DNA of 64,000 bases from Cyprinodon diabolis. Taxonomy: Eukaryota; Chordata; Actinopteri; Cyprinodontiformes; Cyprinodontidae. The notes beneath the pieces are model-generated. The model did no database searches. It saw only the letters and a program-made list of their open reading frames with translations, and was not told where the DNA came from. Position numbers and translations under genes: made by a program. The DNA lies in contig CM060082.1 in assembly GCA_030533445.1 (NCBI GenBank), forward strand, positions 33,623,817-33,687,816. Direction: 5' to 3'. Shown here in pieces: positions 20,600 through 33,050 of the stretch; within the stretch, counting starts at the first letter, position 1, and every line of letters starts with the position of its first letter.

Positions 20600-23500
20600 A
20601 TATTAGGCAAGGTTGCAAAAGAAGATGAGATTATAAAAGTACAAACAATGTAATTATTAACAAACAGGAATGAAAACGATTTTAAACCAGTGTTTTCAAA
20701 CAAAACTAAGTTTAAAGGTTAAAACAATAATTTCTATGTTTTTTTTTTGTTTTCTTTTTACTTTGTTAGAAGACCTTAAACATAAATTTCTTGGAATGCA
20801 CTTCAACATGACATACAGGAAAAAAACAGCATACTCTTTTATACACTTTGTTAAAGTAAGGTTTAACAATATGTAATTTACATTTAAATTGATTCAGTGT
20901 TCTATAACATATAACCATAAATGTTAATCTGTAATTGAGTTCGAATTCAGCGGCTGCATCCTACGAAGATTAGCTGGCTGTTTACATCGTAGCACGGCGC
21001 AGAGGCCAGTTCAGATTGGAAGACTCCTCCTTGATTCATTGAGAGTCAGAGCAAGCCGGCTGCTACATGCGCAGTAAAAAGGGAAATGTAGCCAAAAAGT
21101 GATGAATATTTTAAGTACAGTTAAATATAACATATGTGAATAAATCAATCTGAAATTAATCAAAATAATAGTTTTAAATGTTTTTTGAGTTAGATATGTG
21201 GACGGTAATGTTTAGTTTAGTAAACAGTCCTATCTGTCCCTGTGCAAATGGGTTTGGCTGACTTTAAGCACAGACTCCAATATTTGTGCAGTGTGGGGAC
21301 TATAAATTTGATGTCTGTGATGATGTTACTGCTGCTTAAGGTCCTTGAAAATATATTTAGCAAACAGAACAAAAGTGAGAAGTCTTTGCCGGCTTTTTTT
21401 TTTACGTCAACTGTCATGGTTACTAGGTGAGAGTGTACGGATGGTGAAAGCCAGAGAAGGCTGGACCTGTTTGAATCCATCGCCAAACTCTTCAAGCCTC
21501 CTTATTTTCATGGACCTTGAAGGAACGAGTCCAGATAGACTGGCTCCTTGGAGGATGCAGCCACTGAAATCGAACACACCCTATGTCTCTTGGTTGGCCT
21601 GGAAGCAGCTCAAGCAGCACGCAGCAGAGAGTGTCTATGGAGAAAAATGTCTCTGCTAACACTGCTCCCCCATGACCCAGTCCCGAATTAGCGGAAGACT
21701 TCAAGTTTGAGTGCATATCCTTCTTTCCTTCTCCATTGTTGTCTAGGGTTCATAATCTTGTGCAAATCTAGTTACATTTTGTCACATTTGTATGTTCTGT
21801 GTTCACATTTGGATTTTATTTCACCAGGAAATAACAAAGTTCCTCAATTTTTCAATGTCTCGTGTTTTTATGCAGATTAAAAGTTCATTTTCAGCATTTG
21901 TGGCTTCTGCATTCTTTATAAATTCAATTTGTATCCGATCAACAATGAAAAAGGAAGCAAAACGTGAGCTGTGGAACTCTAAACACTGAAGTGCATGTGT
22001 TTAAGTCTAGCAGCAAACTATCATAATTCAAATCTATCTTAGGAAACTCTTCTACATCCATACAGAAATAGATAAAACAGATAAATGAGATCTTAGGTGC
22101 ATAAGAAAAATTAAACATAGAGAGAAAAACAAAAGGCTACAAACAGAGCTTAACAATCAGAACTTTCAATAAGCACAAAATCAAAACTGCACAAAAAAGA
22201 CGAACACTGAAACCTTTCATGGATCCATGAAGCAAGCTTTGAATCATTCTACACAAGTCTGCACATATTGCAGTAACAAATTTGCAAGAGTGATGAAGTG
22301 ATATCTTGTGTCAGTTATTGCTTAAACTTTTATTAGGAAATGACTGTTACAAATACATCCTGTACCGAAAGTCTTATCAAAGTGAGAACAAGAAAGTATT
22401 TTACCTGAAAAGGTGCGATTTCATCACTTTAGTGGTGTAACCCACAATTAGTCAGACACTTTTATTTTTTTCAGGCCCATTTCCTGTGTTGCCCAAATTG
22501 GTTAGCTTTTTTAAAGCCCCGCCTCAAGCATGCAGTTAAGGATCCTCACCTGTTTCCACTGTGATTGTGGCTTGCTGCTGGTGTTTGCTCACTCTGCTTG
22601 AGTATTTGACAATTTGTTTTATTTCTCTTGATTGATATTTTGAAAGTGCACTTTACCTTTACTTTAACTTTAAATTGATTAAGCTTGAATTAAGATACTT
22701 TTTGTCTTACTTTATTTGAATTATGGTTAATTTAACCTGATTGAAATGTTTAATTATTAGAAATATAATTATATCATTTGCATTTAGTATGCATAGATTA
22801 AATGCTTAAATATAATTGTTTTGCTCTATATTATATTTGCATTGTTTTTGATAAAACTTAATGCATTTTTCTGACCTTTTAGGTCAGTTTGTTTTTTTTT
22901 TCCCTTTTGGATCAGATCTTCACCTGGATCTGAAGATGGCGAGCTAGGACTAGGACTATGGACTTTATGATTTTGAAATTAATTTGTTTTGAGTCCATCC
23001 TCTTGTCTCATCTTGTTGCTGTAATTTTTTAGGTGATTGAATAAAATATTCAATCACCTGATATACATCCACCAAACCTAAAAGCACTGCATCCTGTTCT
23101 TTTCACGCCTCAAGCTCCTTAAAAGGTCACTCTTCTGATGCTGCCTTTGTAGCCGCAGTTAGCTGTCTAGCCCATAAGTGTTACAGTGAATGAAAGAGAG
23201 TGTTAAAAAGCATGTCCCGTTAATTTAAAAATATGTTTCTGGCATCTAATTCATGCTGTTGCAGTTAATAGCCTTTCAGGCTCAAGCGCTGAAGGTTAAC
23301 TTCCTGTGGAAACTGTGAACCTTGTTGTAGGGTTTGAAAAGATTGCAAGAAATAGGGTCTCATAAGTGTGAAACAAAGCTAGAGACAAAACTGTCTTTTT
23401 AAATCCTGTTCTCTAACATTACATGCATATTGTAGACTTTAAAGAATATCTTTATTATTTATATTTTACATTATCTTTTTTTTTTTTGTCACTGCATTTC

Positions 23501-24490
23501 AGGCATACAGAAGAAAGAAGCTGGTTTGTCTCCAAAGAAAGAACACCTGAAGACGTCACCCTAATTGCTTGATTGGCTTTATATAAGCAAAGTAGACAGA
23601 CCACCCTTGGGTTATTGTGAGCTGTGTTTGAATTTTTATGTGCTGTAGATTTTATGTATGTATGGGTGTGTAAGTTTGTGTGTGCTTGTGTCTGTGCATA
23701 CTGGGGATGGATGGAAGGAAACAAGTTAGATTAAAATGCTCTTGCTTTATATTACTGTAACAACTTATGATCACCCTGTTTAAATGAGACTTGACAGAAG
23801 ACGTATCTATTTTTTTTTCCTCTATAAGTATTTTGTGGGCATCATCTGATTAATTTCTTCTGGTCCCCATACGACCTGGTGATCGACGCCTCAAAGTATT
23901 TTGGTGTACTTCAGTTTGGTACAGCGAATTTAGAGCTTTTTCCTTTGTATTTTCTATGTTTACAGCTTTCCTTTACATTTTTTATTATTGTTTATAATTA
24001 ATTGCTGTGTTTTTTTTTTATATAACTCTTACATATAAGTTCAGCACACTCCACTTTCTCTGTATGTTTCCTTAACTCTCTATTGCATCTCTGCTATCCC
24101 TCTGCTATAAAAATATAAGGATGCAGACAATGAACAATTGGACAATTTGGGTGCATCTACTGTATCCATGTAGATTGGAAACACAGTTTTACAATTATGA
24201 GTTTGGATATCTAAAATGACATTCATAGATTGTATTTTTTGTGGATTTCCTTTTTTGAAGATATTTTGAATAGAAAAAGATTTATCAGCACTTATAATAA
24301 AACAAATATTCCTTACGAGCTAATTAATGCTTTGGAGGATCTTCTTTTTTTTTTATTAATGTCAGGCAAATGCATGCATTGAAACATACAAATGAATGCC
24401 AGTTCATCAATTCAAACTTATGTCATGTTTATGAATAACAAAGAGATGAAACAAAATAACAGGCCTGAAAGGGAGTGGCAAGAACAAAAC
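20600..24490. other. Spacer between loci B and C, left part: nothing firm
   Basis: Mostly AT-rich. 20600-20740 resembles 63620-63760 upstream of locus D, so it is old cluster flank. 21420-21720 has a plus-strand stretch that may be a decayed LINE 3' end, but I cannot prove it. 22890-23060 has a small inverted pair, 'aggtgattgaataaaatattcaatcacct'. No gene is supported. Confidence 0.4.
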
Positions 24491-24493
24491 TTG

Positions 24494-24494
<1 letters not shown>

Positions 24495-24532
<38 letters not shown>
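24495..24532. repeat. (TA)19 microsatellite
   Basis: 38 bp of uninterrupted alternating TA. Confidence 0.9.
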
Positions 24533-24537
<5 letters not shown>

Positions 24538-25019
24538 TTTCCCAGCTACTTATTTTATTTTATTTTTTCCTTAAGGGCAACTTAGAACACAAAATTGTAG
24601 CAGTAAAAGCAGTTTAAAAATAAATAGATAAATTAGTTTTTTTTCGGTACTGTGAAGAAAATAAACAAAACTACCCGAGCAGTTAATATCTTTTGTTTTC
24701 TAGCATACCAGCAAGGATAAATAAACAACTAATTTTTTCTACAATATCAACAATAGTAGATAGACATACAAACAATGGTAATGCACAAATACCAGCAATG
24801 GTAAGAAGAACTACAAGCACATATCAACATACACTATTAAACAGTTAAGGCCCTCTCTGAACATACTGTGATCAGATCAACTGTTTAAATAATATTTTAA
24901 ATCTGTGAATATTTTTTGTATCGTTTACGATGTGAATGTAAGCTGTTACAGAGTTTCACTCCACATACAGACACACAAAAACTCAGTTGTTTGTACTCTG
25001 GGTAATGTGAAAATGTGAA

Positions 25020-25800
25020 CTCACCATAGCCTCTTAAATTATGAACACTCTCGAGCTTCAAATTTGTTTTCTAAATTTTCAGACGCTTTGTTAAATGTTT
25101 TGTATAGGATAATAAAAGTATAATATTTGACAAGATCTCCAAATTTGAGCAACTTTGACTGAAGAAAGAGCTCATGTGTATGAACCAACCTTGTGAATGA
25201 TGGGCATTGCTCGCTTCTGTACTGTAACTAAAGGAATACTTGTGTTTCGGTAGATGTTTCCCCACACTTCCACGCAATATAAGAAATGTGTAAGAATCAA
25301 GGTACAATACAGGGCACAAAATGCATCCACAGCAAGGTATGGTTTGCTTTTACTCAAAGCTGAAAGGCTTTTGGATATTTTGTGTGTCTGATGTGAGGCT
25401 TCCATGAAAATGTATTATCAATTATAACTCCCAAATATGTTTTTACTCACATTTACAATTGGTACAATAATGATAATTTGTAATTCTGAATTAATCTTAA
25501 CATGACCAAAAAAGATTACTTTAGTTTTATGTATATTGAAAAACTTATTTCTATCCATCCATATGTGTTATCAACTTTAGTTCTTTGTTTACAGTAGTTA
25601 CAAGGTATGTATAATTATTTCTACTGTAGAATATATTAGCATCATCTGCAAACAGAATGAGGTTGAGTGCTTGAGACACATCAAAGATATCATTGATGTA
25701 TATAGTAAAGAGTTTTGGTCCCAACACCTTGGTATGGAGAGCAGTCGTGTCCCATATTTTTTCACAGTGGTTTTCTTGAGAAAACAAATTTTCTCATTAT
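25020..25800 (-). mobile_element. LINE reverse-transcriptase relic
   Basis: On the minus strand one frame has VLGPKLFTIYINDIFDVSQA followed by ILFADDANIF (the FADD catalytic box). Another frame further on has TLILTHFLYCVEVWGN and VQKRAMPIIHKVGSYT. Both are typical of a CR1/Rex-like LINE RT and its C-terminal region. Frameshifts separate the blocks, so the copy is dead. The 5' part is lost near 25790. Confidence 0.65.
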
Positions 25801-26019
25801 CTAAAGATACAAAAGCTGTTTTCGCGTGATTAGATGATAATTTTCTCATTAGAAAGGCGATTTCTCGTGATGACGTGATGATTGGTGTGTGTTAAAACTG
25901 ATCACAATAGCGGGAGAGGATTTATAAGTATAAGTCAAAGGAGCCTATGTGTAATTCTGTAAATAATCCTGTTTTTCATTTTTAACACCCTTGTATCAGC
26001 TTAAAGACACTACAAAACA

Positions 26020-27125
26020 CTAAAGACAGAGGGGGGCTAGATTTACCTAACTTCCAAAACTACTACTTAGCAAATAGATTACAATACATCTCTAAATGGT
26101 AAAAACACAATCCCTTAGATGTGCCCTGAATAGACACAACAGGAAATATGCAGTAATATCATTATTTCAGATTTGCTGTTTATTAGCCCTAATATCAAGC
26201 GGCACTCATGTTTTAAAAATATTAACATCAGCTCTTCCCTGACAGCATGGTGGGAATTTCTTAAAACAACCAACTCATCACTCCCGTGCAGTCGTACACC
26301 CATCTGGAATAACCCTGACATTCTACAAAACAATAGTGTTATAAACTTAATACCTTTATTCTTCCGTACTGGAAGAATAAAGGTATTAATTATCTGGATC
26401 ATTTATTTGAAGGTACAGAGTTTATCACATTTGCCATTTGCTAGATTAAATTTGCAATATGGCATTAATAAAAATAAATTCTTAAAATATGAACAAATTA
26501 AAGCTATAATTAGAAACAAATTTAAGCATATTGCTGGAGGTTTACAAATTCCAACTAATATATCAGAGTTTCTAGAGTTAACCCCCCCCCCCAAAACTAC
26601 TGTCTAAATTATACAGGACACTGACTAAACTGGATGATACAATATATCTTCCTATTATGAAATGGGAGGAGGATTTATCAGTCAGCTTTGAACAAAACAT
26701 CTGGGCTCAGATATGTCTAAGAACTTTTAACATGACTAGAAACCCCTATTTACAACTAATACAATACAAAGTCCTCCACAGAGTGCACTATACAGGTAAA
26801 AGATTATTCAAGATGGGTTTTGCACAATCTAATATCTGTCCAGAGTGCACAGGCAATCATCTGGATAATTCTATTCACGCGTTATGGTTATTCACGCCGG
26901 TTCTGAGGTTCTGGGTACAGGTATGTAAGGACTTATCACAGTGTCTGGGTTGTAAAACCTCACTTTCCCCTTCAGTTTGCTTGCTGGGTGACTTTGATGG
27001 GAGCTCTCTGGGAGCCTGGCTTTCACTGCATTATGATTCACAAAGAAAACTATCCTCATGAATTGGAAAAGTAAGGATAAACTCAGTATCAATCAGTATA
27101 GAGATCTGTTGTTGGATCATATTAA
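26020..27125 (+). mobile_element. L1-type LINE, ORF2 C-terminal part
   Basis: Plus-strand blocks in order: GGLDLPNFQNYYLANRLQYI, then LTAWWEFLKTTNSSL, PIWNNPDILQNN, a frameshift, KWEEDLSVSFEQNIWAQICL, LQLIQYKVLHRVHYTGKRLF, and a C-x2-C...H segment (CPECTGNHLDNSIHALW). This is the C-terminal third of a fish L1 ORF2 protein. Several stops are present. It is broken at 27125 by a second LINE fragment. Confidence 0.75.
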
Positions 27126-27135
27126 TCTTGAAACA

Positions 27136-27660
27136 GCATCTGCAAGGCAAGGCAAATTTATTTGTACAGCACAATTCAGTACAAAGACAATGCAAAGTGC
27201 TTTACATGATTAAAATACAGGAAGATAAAACAGAATCAAAGCACGTAGGAAAAAATAAAAAAAAAACAAAATAAAAAATGCAGAAACAAAAAAGATTTAG
27301 TTGAACTGTTTAACTAGAACAGTCGAAGGCAATCCTAAACAAATGAGTTTTTAGTCTTGATTTAAAGGAACTCAGGCATTCCGCACTTTTACAGTTTTCT
27401 GCAAGTTTGTTCCAGATAAGTGGAGCATAGGAAATAAATGCTGCTTCTCCATGTTTAGTTCTGGTTCTAGGTATGGAGAGCAGGCTGGAGCCAGAAGACC
27501 TGAGTGGTCTGAAGGGTTGAAACACTGATAGCAAGTCTGTGATGTATTTAGGTGCTAAGCCATTCAGAGATTTATAAACTAACAGAAGTATTTTAAAGTC
27601 TATTCTCTGAGATACAGGGAGCCAGTGTAACTGCATCCCCATAAGACCGATCTCTCTGGG
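27136..27660 (-). mobile_element. 5'-truncated L2-type LINE: RT C-terminus and 3' tail
   Basis: The minus-strand open frame 27642-27310 reads LHWLPVSQRIDFKILLLVYK, then SLNGLAPKYITDLL, and ends FKTHL-like (SRLKTHLFRIAFDCSS). A 3' tail with 'ctttgcattgtctttgtact' and 'acaaataaatttgccttg' follows to 27136. It appears inserted in the L1 3' region. Dead-on-arrival copy. Confidence 0.65.
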
Positions 27661-27679
27661 CTCCCTTGATCGGCTCCAT

Positions 27680-28690
27680 CACTTAGTGTAGTGGGGGCTG
27701 TGGGGCGCATCCTGCGGGGCGTGGGGGCTGGGGGGGCTCGCAGTGGGGTTCCTGGTGGGTCTGGCCCCGGGGTCTGTTACCCCAATCGTTGTGGGGCTTG
27801 GGACGCCTCGCGGTGTCCTACGGCGTCCGGTTGCGGTGCTCTCGGGGGAGGTCCGTGGTGGCGGACGTGGGCTACTGGCCTGGTAGATGTGCTGCTACCG
27901 GGTGGATCCGGGGTGGGTATGGGGGTCTGGGCAGTTTGCCCTCAGGCGAGTGCCCCGGCGGGGCGTCGGGGGTTTGGGTTCAGTGGGGAATGCTGCTTGG
28001 GGTCTGGGCCGGGGTACGCTCAGCTGTCCGGCCCTTCCGGCGCCTCTGGTGTGCTTGGGGGCTGCAGGGCATGTTGGGCTGGGGGGTGCATGGATATAAC
28101 GCCTTATGGCAGATTCTTACCCCCTCAGGCGTTTGCACTCTGCTAGTGGGGGAAGGGGGGGGGGGGAATGATCTTAGCCTGGATGCCTTTTGTTGCTTGT
28201 GTGGTGAGTGTTTTGAATGTTAATGTAGGGGAGGGATTACATCTCGGGTACGGGGGTGGTTGGTGTTGGTCATGGTGGAGGGATGAGGATTTTAGAAGGG
28301 CTTAGGGTCTGGCTCCCTGTCTCGGCCCTGGTCCGTGCCATCCCCTGGTGGGGGCCTTGTCCGGGGTGGTGGTTCTGCATGCTGCGTGCGGGCTGGCTGT
28401 CCAGAGTTGTCTCCGCCTTTTTTCTTTTTTTTTGAGATGGACAGGATGGAGGGTGGCTGGCTGCCGGCGGGGCCTGCGGTCTCGTGCCCGCGGCTCCCGG
28501 GGGCTCCAGCATTGCGGTGGCCGGGGGACTTCCCCGGGGGTGTCTCTCCTCCTCCCTGGGTGGGGGTCGGATTTCCTGGGCTGGCCCCTCCTTGGTGTCT
28601 TCGCTCTTGGGGTCCCTTTCGGCATCTGGGGCTTTGGGTCACCCAACGCTGGACTCTGGGGGAGGCGCCTCTTCGGCTCCACAATCACTA
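27680..28690. repeat. GC-rich block, probably retroelement 3' sequence
   Basis: About 1 kb of G-rich plus-strand DNA (runs such as gtgggggctggggggg) in an otherwise AT-rich window. The overlapping open frames in both strands are a by-product of low stop density and show no domain. It may be the 3' non-coding part of the L1 copy that starts at 26020. That is inference from position. Confidence 0.45.
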
Positions 28691-29250
28691 TTGAGCATTT
28701 TTGCTTAGGATAAACTTTACATGCACAAGTGCACTCTCGCAAACAACTACAGGTGCTTGGTTCCAGGTACTCAGAGATTCACTTCCATACAGAAAGCCCA
28801 TATTCTTATCATCAGGAAAAACAGAGTACATGTCAGATTAAATAATACTACTTCAGCGATAGTATCTAGGTGTTACTTTATTGTATGTCTCGTACCATGT
28901 CTGTTGGTTGAGCTCAGCTTTTTACATCTCTTTGCAGGTGATGAAGCAGACTGTAAATGTTTTATCATTATCTCCCTTTTATCTCCTCTTTCTTTCATCT
29001 TTTCTCCTTTTTTGTTCTGTTTTTCCTCTTCTGTTCTATTTACATTGCAGTGTCCATATAATCTGTAAAACTCCCTGCATAATTATAATAAAGCAATTTA
29101 TATGCATGAAACAAGCGGAACACTATTGCTATAGCCCTACTGCTCCACTTTGGAAAATAAAATCTGTTGGGCTCTTTTTAGCATCAAGACAATTATTCTT
29201 ATTGCCACATTGCCAGAAAGGACACTGTTAAAAAAAAAAGAAAAAAAAAG
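28691..29250 (+). repeat. Possible L1 3' end with A-rich tail
   Basis: Non-coding sequence that ends in an A-rich tract at 29230-29250 (runs of A broken by single G). This fits a LINE poly(A) tail closing the region that begins at 26020. No duplication of the target was confirmed. Confidence 0.35.
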
Positions 29251-29670
29251 TTGAATCAACTAATTAGTATCAAAGGTTTGTAAAATCTTGTAATTGGTCA
29301 GTGGGTCTATATACAAGGGTACAGGTGTAACTGTGCTTTCACATTTTGTGTACCACATGGATATAGTAGTGGTGGCCACTAGAGGTTGCTTATGCTGCCG
29401 TTGATGAGACTTATCATGTTCACTCAAAACATAGCTTTATTAGTGCACTTTTCTACTTTTCTAAAAAAAAAAATGAATGAATTGTAATTATTTTTAATGA
29501 TCTGCGGAAACCCTGGTTCATCTCGCGCATGCTCACTACGATTTCCAAGAAACTCAGAGCGGAGCGGTCTGGAGCCACAGTGGAGGATGTATGCTTTGCT
29601 TTGTGCAGGCGGTCTGGAGTGGAGTATGTGGGATTTCGAGGTAAAACTCCTCTTTGACGCGACTCTGCAG

Positions 29671-30794
29671 TCGAACAAGACAAACTCAAAGAAGAGATGC
29701 TAGCGGTAAATATATGTTCGATTACTGCCTGCTAAGCTAAAAGCAGCCTAGCCTAAGCTACGGCTAATAGCAGCCTAGCCTAAAGCTACGGCTAATAGCA
29801 GCCTAGCCTAAAGCTACGGCTAATAACAGCCTAGCCTAAAGCTACGGCTAATAACAGCCTAGCCTAAAGCTACGGCTAATAGTAGCCTTGTAAGAACAAG
29901 CTTTATTAAAGTGTATTTTTTGTGATTCACAGGAAGCAGTACGCCGTCTTCACAACTCGGAGACTAATTGCAGGCGCTATGAACCGGAGCAAGGGTAAGA
30001 GTTAAAGAATATGCTTCCATTCTGCAGTAAAAGGAAATGGATACGGATAGATACCGATCATAGCTGTACATTTTGTTTTCACAGACTACTGTCGCCTCAC
30101 AATGAGGCGGTGACCTCCTATTTGCTCTGAGCCATATCAGCAAGTCCAGATTTGCACGATGTTGATAAAGACGACATTGTGTGTAAGTGACTTGTTTTAA
30201 TGTTTTCTCCTTCCTTGTTACTGTGACTTGCGTTTGATTTTTTTATTCATACCACTCTCATTTAATTGTTTTCAAGCTGTCTGTAAGACGTATTTTGAGA
30301 CGGTACGCAGGAGCTTCAGAAATACGCAGCCTGAGAACACGTTGCGTGCGGAGGCTGCCAAGCAATCTGCTCGGAGTCGAGCTAGAAGAAAGAGGGTAAG
30401 ACTTTATTTGGTGACTATTTTTCAGGTGCATTGATAGATGTGTTGTGTTCATACGCAGTGCGCTGATTCATTGTTTTTTTTTCAGCTGCTGAAAGCGAGG
30501 CAGAGTGTGCTAGCAGATGAGGAAGTGGAACTCTGGAAGTCCGCCACCGTCGACCTCATGTCCGACGAAGAAGATGGCGTCGTTGGCGGTATCTCTGGAT
30601 GGATTGTACGGTCGCCGCCATTTCGTAGGCCGGATCTCACTGAACTCTGTGTTAAGCTGCAGTCCCGGTTAGAAGCGATGCCGAAGTACAGGGCCACGCA
30701 CAGTAGGCATCTGCACATCGGACCTGCCTCGGGGGGAATGCTGCCAGTTACCTCCAACCCCGAGAAAGCAAACGGACCGTTCACGGAGTTGTAA
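29671..30794 (+). pseudogene. Small five-exon gene of unknown function, open except for one TGA
   Basis: Exons 29671-29705 (start uncertain), 29933-29994, 30085-30182, 30277-30395 and 30486-30794 have GT-AG borders and join in one frame. The single break is TGA at 30128-30130, where CGA would fit. Sequence along it includes EQDKLKEEMLAEAVRRL (coiled-coil-like), DVDKDDIVSVCKTYFETVRR, a basic stretch KQSARSRARRKR, then VELWKSATVDLMSDEEDGVV and SGWIVRSPPFRR, and a stop at 30794. It is followed by AATAAA at 30848. I recall a fish family, often labelled C14orf93-like, with the 'DLMS.EEDG....SGWI' core. That link is from memory. Function unknown. Upstream exons may exist near 29500-29640. Confidence 0.6.
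29743..29881 (+). repeat. Five tandem copies of a 28-bp unit
   Basis: Unit gcagcctagcctaaagctac plus ggctaata, repeated five times (the first copy is 27 bp) with one or two substitutions. It lies in the first intron of the small gene. Confidence 0.9.
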
Positions 30795-30847
30795 TTTTTA
30801 GATACGCATGTGTTTGGATACGCGTTGTATATAGTTGTGTGTGTTTT

Positions 30848-30853
30848 AATAAA
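30848..30853 (+). promoter_or_regulatory. Polyadenylation signal AATAAA of the small gene
   Basis: 54 nt after the stop codon, with a T-rich stretch following. Confidence 0.65.
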
Positions 30854-31056
30854 GCTCTTTCTTTGCATAAACAGCTTCCTGGCAAATGTTCATTTCCTGT
30901 ATAAATTCATTCATGTCCTTGATGGTAGCCTAATAATTGTGTAGTAGTGTAGGATAACATGAATATACAGCATATCAATTAATAAATATATGAATGAATA
31001 AATATATATTCATAAATATATATATGTAAATTTATATGTAAATATATATATATGCC

Positions 31057-31260
31057 AACCAATCACGAGCGACTTTACTTGTTTAAAAAGAAGTGGTTCC
31101 GTCCAATACTCAGTAAGAAAATTCAAGCCTGGCGTGGCCACGTGTGGTTTTGCTGCCAATCACGAGCGATTTCACTTGTTTGAGAATAGTGGTTTCAGCC
31201 AATACTGAGTAGGTTATTCAAGCCAGACCTGGCCAGCTGCGCGGGTTTGCTGCATTCATA
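31057..31260 (+). repeat. Imperfect tandem duplication of about 100 bp with CCAAT motifs
   Basis: Two units begin 'ccaatcacgagcga' (near 31059 and 31157), continue 'ctttacttgttt'/'ttcacttgttt', 'ccaatact.agta', 'attcaagcc', and end near 'tttgctgc'. Further along are a CRE-like 'tacgtcag' (31301) and a short open frame from 31354 that I do not recognise. It could be promoter-like, but this is unproven. Confidence 0.55.
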
Positions 31261-31599
31261 TGCTAAATAGGGCCATTAGTACAGCTGATCGCTCTCCACA
31301 TACGTCAGAGTCCGTTTCCGAGAATTTGTGGCACGACAAGCGCGGGTTGCAAATTGTCAGAAACTGACGAAAATCAGGGAGATCTGCGGGAGTTTACGGG
31401 GATGAAAATCTCACTTTTCATGCAGTGTCAATGCAAATCCAGACACTTTGAATTGATGAAGCTTCCTGGAGGGGAAGCTAAACGTCTTCAAACCTTGGAA
31501 ACAAAGTGCAGGGGATTGTTTTTTAACTTTTACGGAAATACTATGACCTGGGTGACTGAGAATCTTCACCAGCATCTTCAATTATATTTATCCTAACAG

Positions 31600-32440
31600 T
31601 AGAGTGCAGAGAACTAGCAACCTCATCAACAAAAGCATCAACCTGTGAAGGGGAATAAACTAAATGTTTGCACTCTGCAGAACTGCTCAGCAACATAAAA
31701 AGAGAAACTAAAACAGATTCTTTAAAACTTATAACTGCATTATATGATAATGAACTGCTAAAGTGAAACCTTCTTTTGGAGAGGAGAACTCTGTTAAAGT
31801 AATTCTGAAGGTTATTGAAAAGTGGCCTGAGAGGACAGGGTTGTGAGGAAATATTGTTAATTCTTCACATTCGATGCCATAAGTTTTCCTTTTTAATTTC
31901 AAAAAGTTTTTTTTAAACCTGCACACATTTTACAATACATATAATGACAAACAATACATATGCATGGTGTGAAAAGGGGATGGAAGAAGCAAAAGCTTAT
32001 ACATGTCCAATCCCCTCCCGCTCATCCCAAGGACACTCCTGCAAATGACAAGACAAAGACAAGACAAACAACCCATCCACACTCATGCATACAAGACAAC
32101 ACACTGGCCCAACGCTCCCCGTCCCTGCAATGGCAGCACAAGGTCCAAAGTATGAGGATAAGAATGTGTGGGAATATTCTCATTTTGAACAAAACCAATA
32201 GTTTCAGATCACATTAAAGGTTGCAATTAAGCCATGACCTTCAATGTCATTATGGATGTTAAAATCCCCCACTATGATGACCCTATTAGTATTCAACACC
32301 AAACCAGATAGGAACTCTGAAAGTTCATCTAAAAATTCAGAGTAAGGACCTGGTGGATGACACAAAGTTACGAAAAGTCCAGCAGGTTTGTGCTTTTTCT
32401 CTTTTACTTTGGACTAATGTGACCACCAGAGGCATCCGTC
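31600..32440 (-). mobile_element. LINE endonuclease-region relic
   Basis: The minus strand near 32270 reads VIIVGDFNIHND, the GDFN block of LINE AP-like endonucleases. Sequence at 31610-31900 also resembles the region between endonuclease and RT in L2-type fish elements. Something unrelated (about 31925-32215) lies between the two parts. Strongly decayed. Confidence 0.5.
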
Positions 32441-32446
32441 TACAGC

Positions 32447-33050
32447 AGAGGTCACCGATTAGCGGGCCATGGTGCGGATCCGGACCGACCTGCTGGCTAA
32501 TCCGGACCCAACCTGATTTAAAACATTTATTCATTTCTGCATGTTGTCGGACAACAGTGACTAACTTCACTTCTCCGCCGCTTCTCCTGTTGATATGGCA
32601 AAGCCCTCCGGATCATCCGGGACCAGGCTGCACATGATTAGCCAATGAGCTGTGTCAGTCTGGGGCACTGCTGCAAGCCACTTTTAGACACAGCAGGCAA
32701 ACCTTTGGCAAGGCAGTGGGAAAGATGAAGAAGACAATGAGAAAGAGAGAGCAGAGAATGTGTGGGCTGCTGGAAAAACAGCAGTGAACTGGTTAAAGAA
32801 AAATGAAATGGTTTATTCACATTTTGAATATGTGTGGCCCAACCTACTGCTTTGAAGCAGGATTCTCCACCATGAACATAATCGAAAATAAATACCCATC
32901 CAGGCTCACAAATGAGCACCTTGATACGTGCTTAAGGATAAGGATAGCTTTGTGGCCCTTCAAACCCAGTTTTAAAAGCTTGGCAGGGCAGTGTAAAGCA
33001 CACTTCTCTCATAAGGCAATAAAAAACAACAGTCAGAGTGTTTTATAAAA
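32447..33050 (+). mobile_element. hAT transposon relic with C-terminal dimerisation block
   Basis: Starts with a hAT-like terminus (cagaggtcaccgattagcgg). A frame at 32803-33048 contains CFEAGFSTMNIIENKYPSRL followed by TNEHLDTCLRI, the dimerisation region at the end of hAT transposases. The rest of the transposase is missing. A related terminal piece lies inverted near 46560-46670. Confidence 0.65.

Noticed and set aside
27691..28713. Many overlapping frames of 70-150 codons on both strands
   Set aside because: GC-rich, stop-poor sequence. The frames are low-complexity and overlap in all phases, with no domain.
30128..30130. TGA in the small gene as a selenocysteine codon
   Set aside because: No SECIS-like hairpin was recognised after the stop, and the site fits a simple CGA to TGA change.
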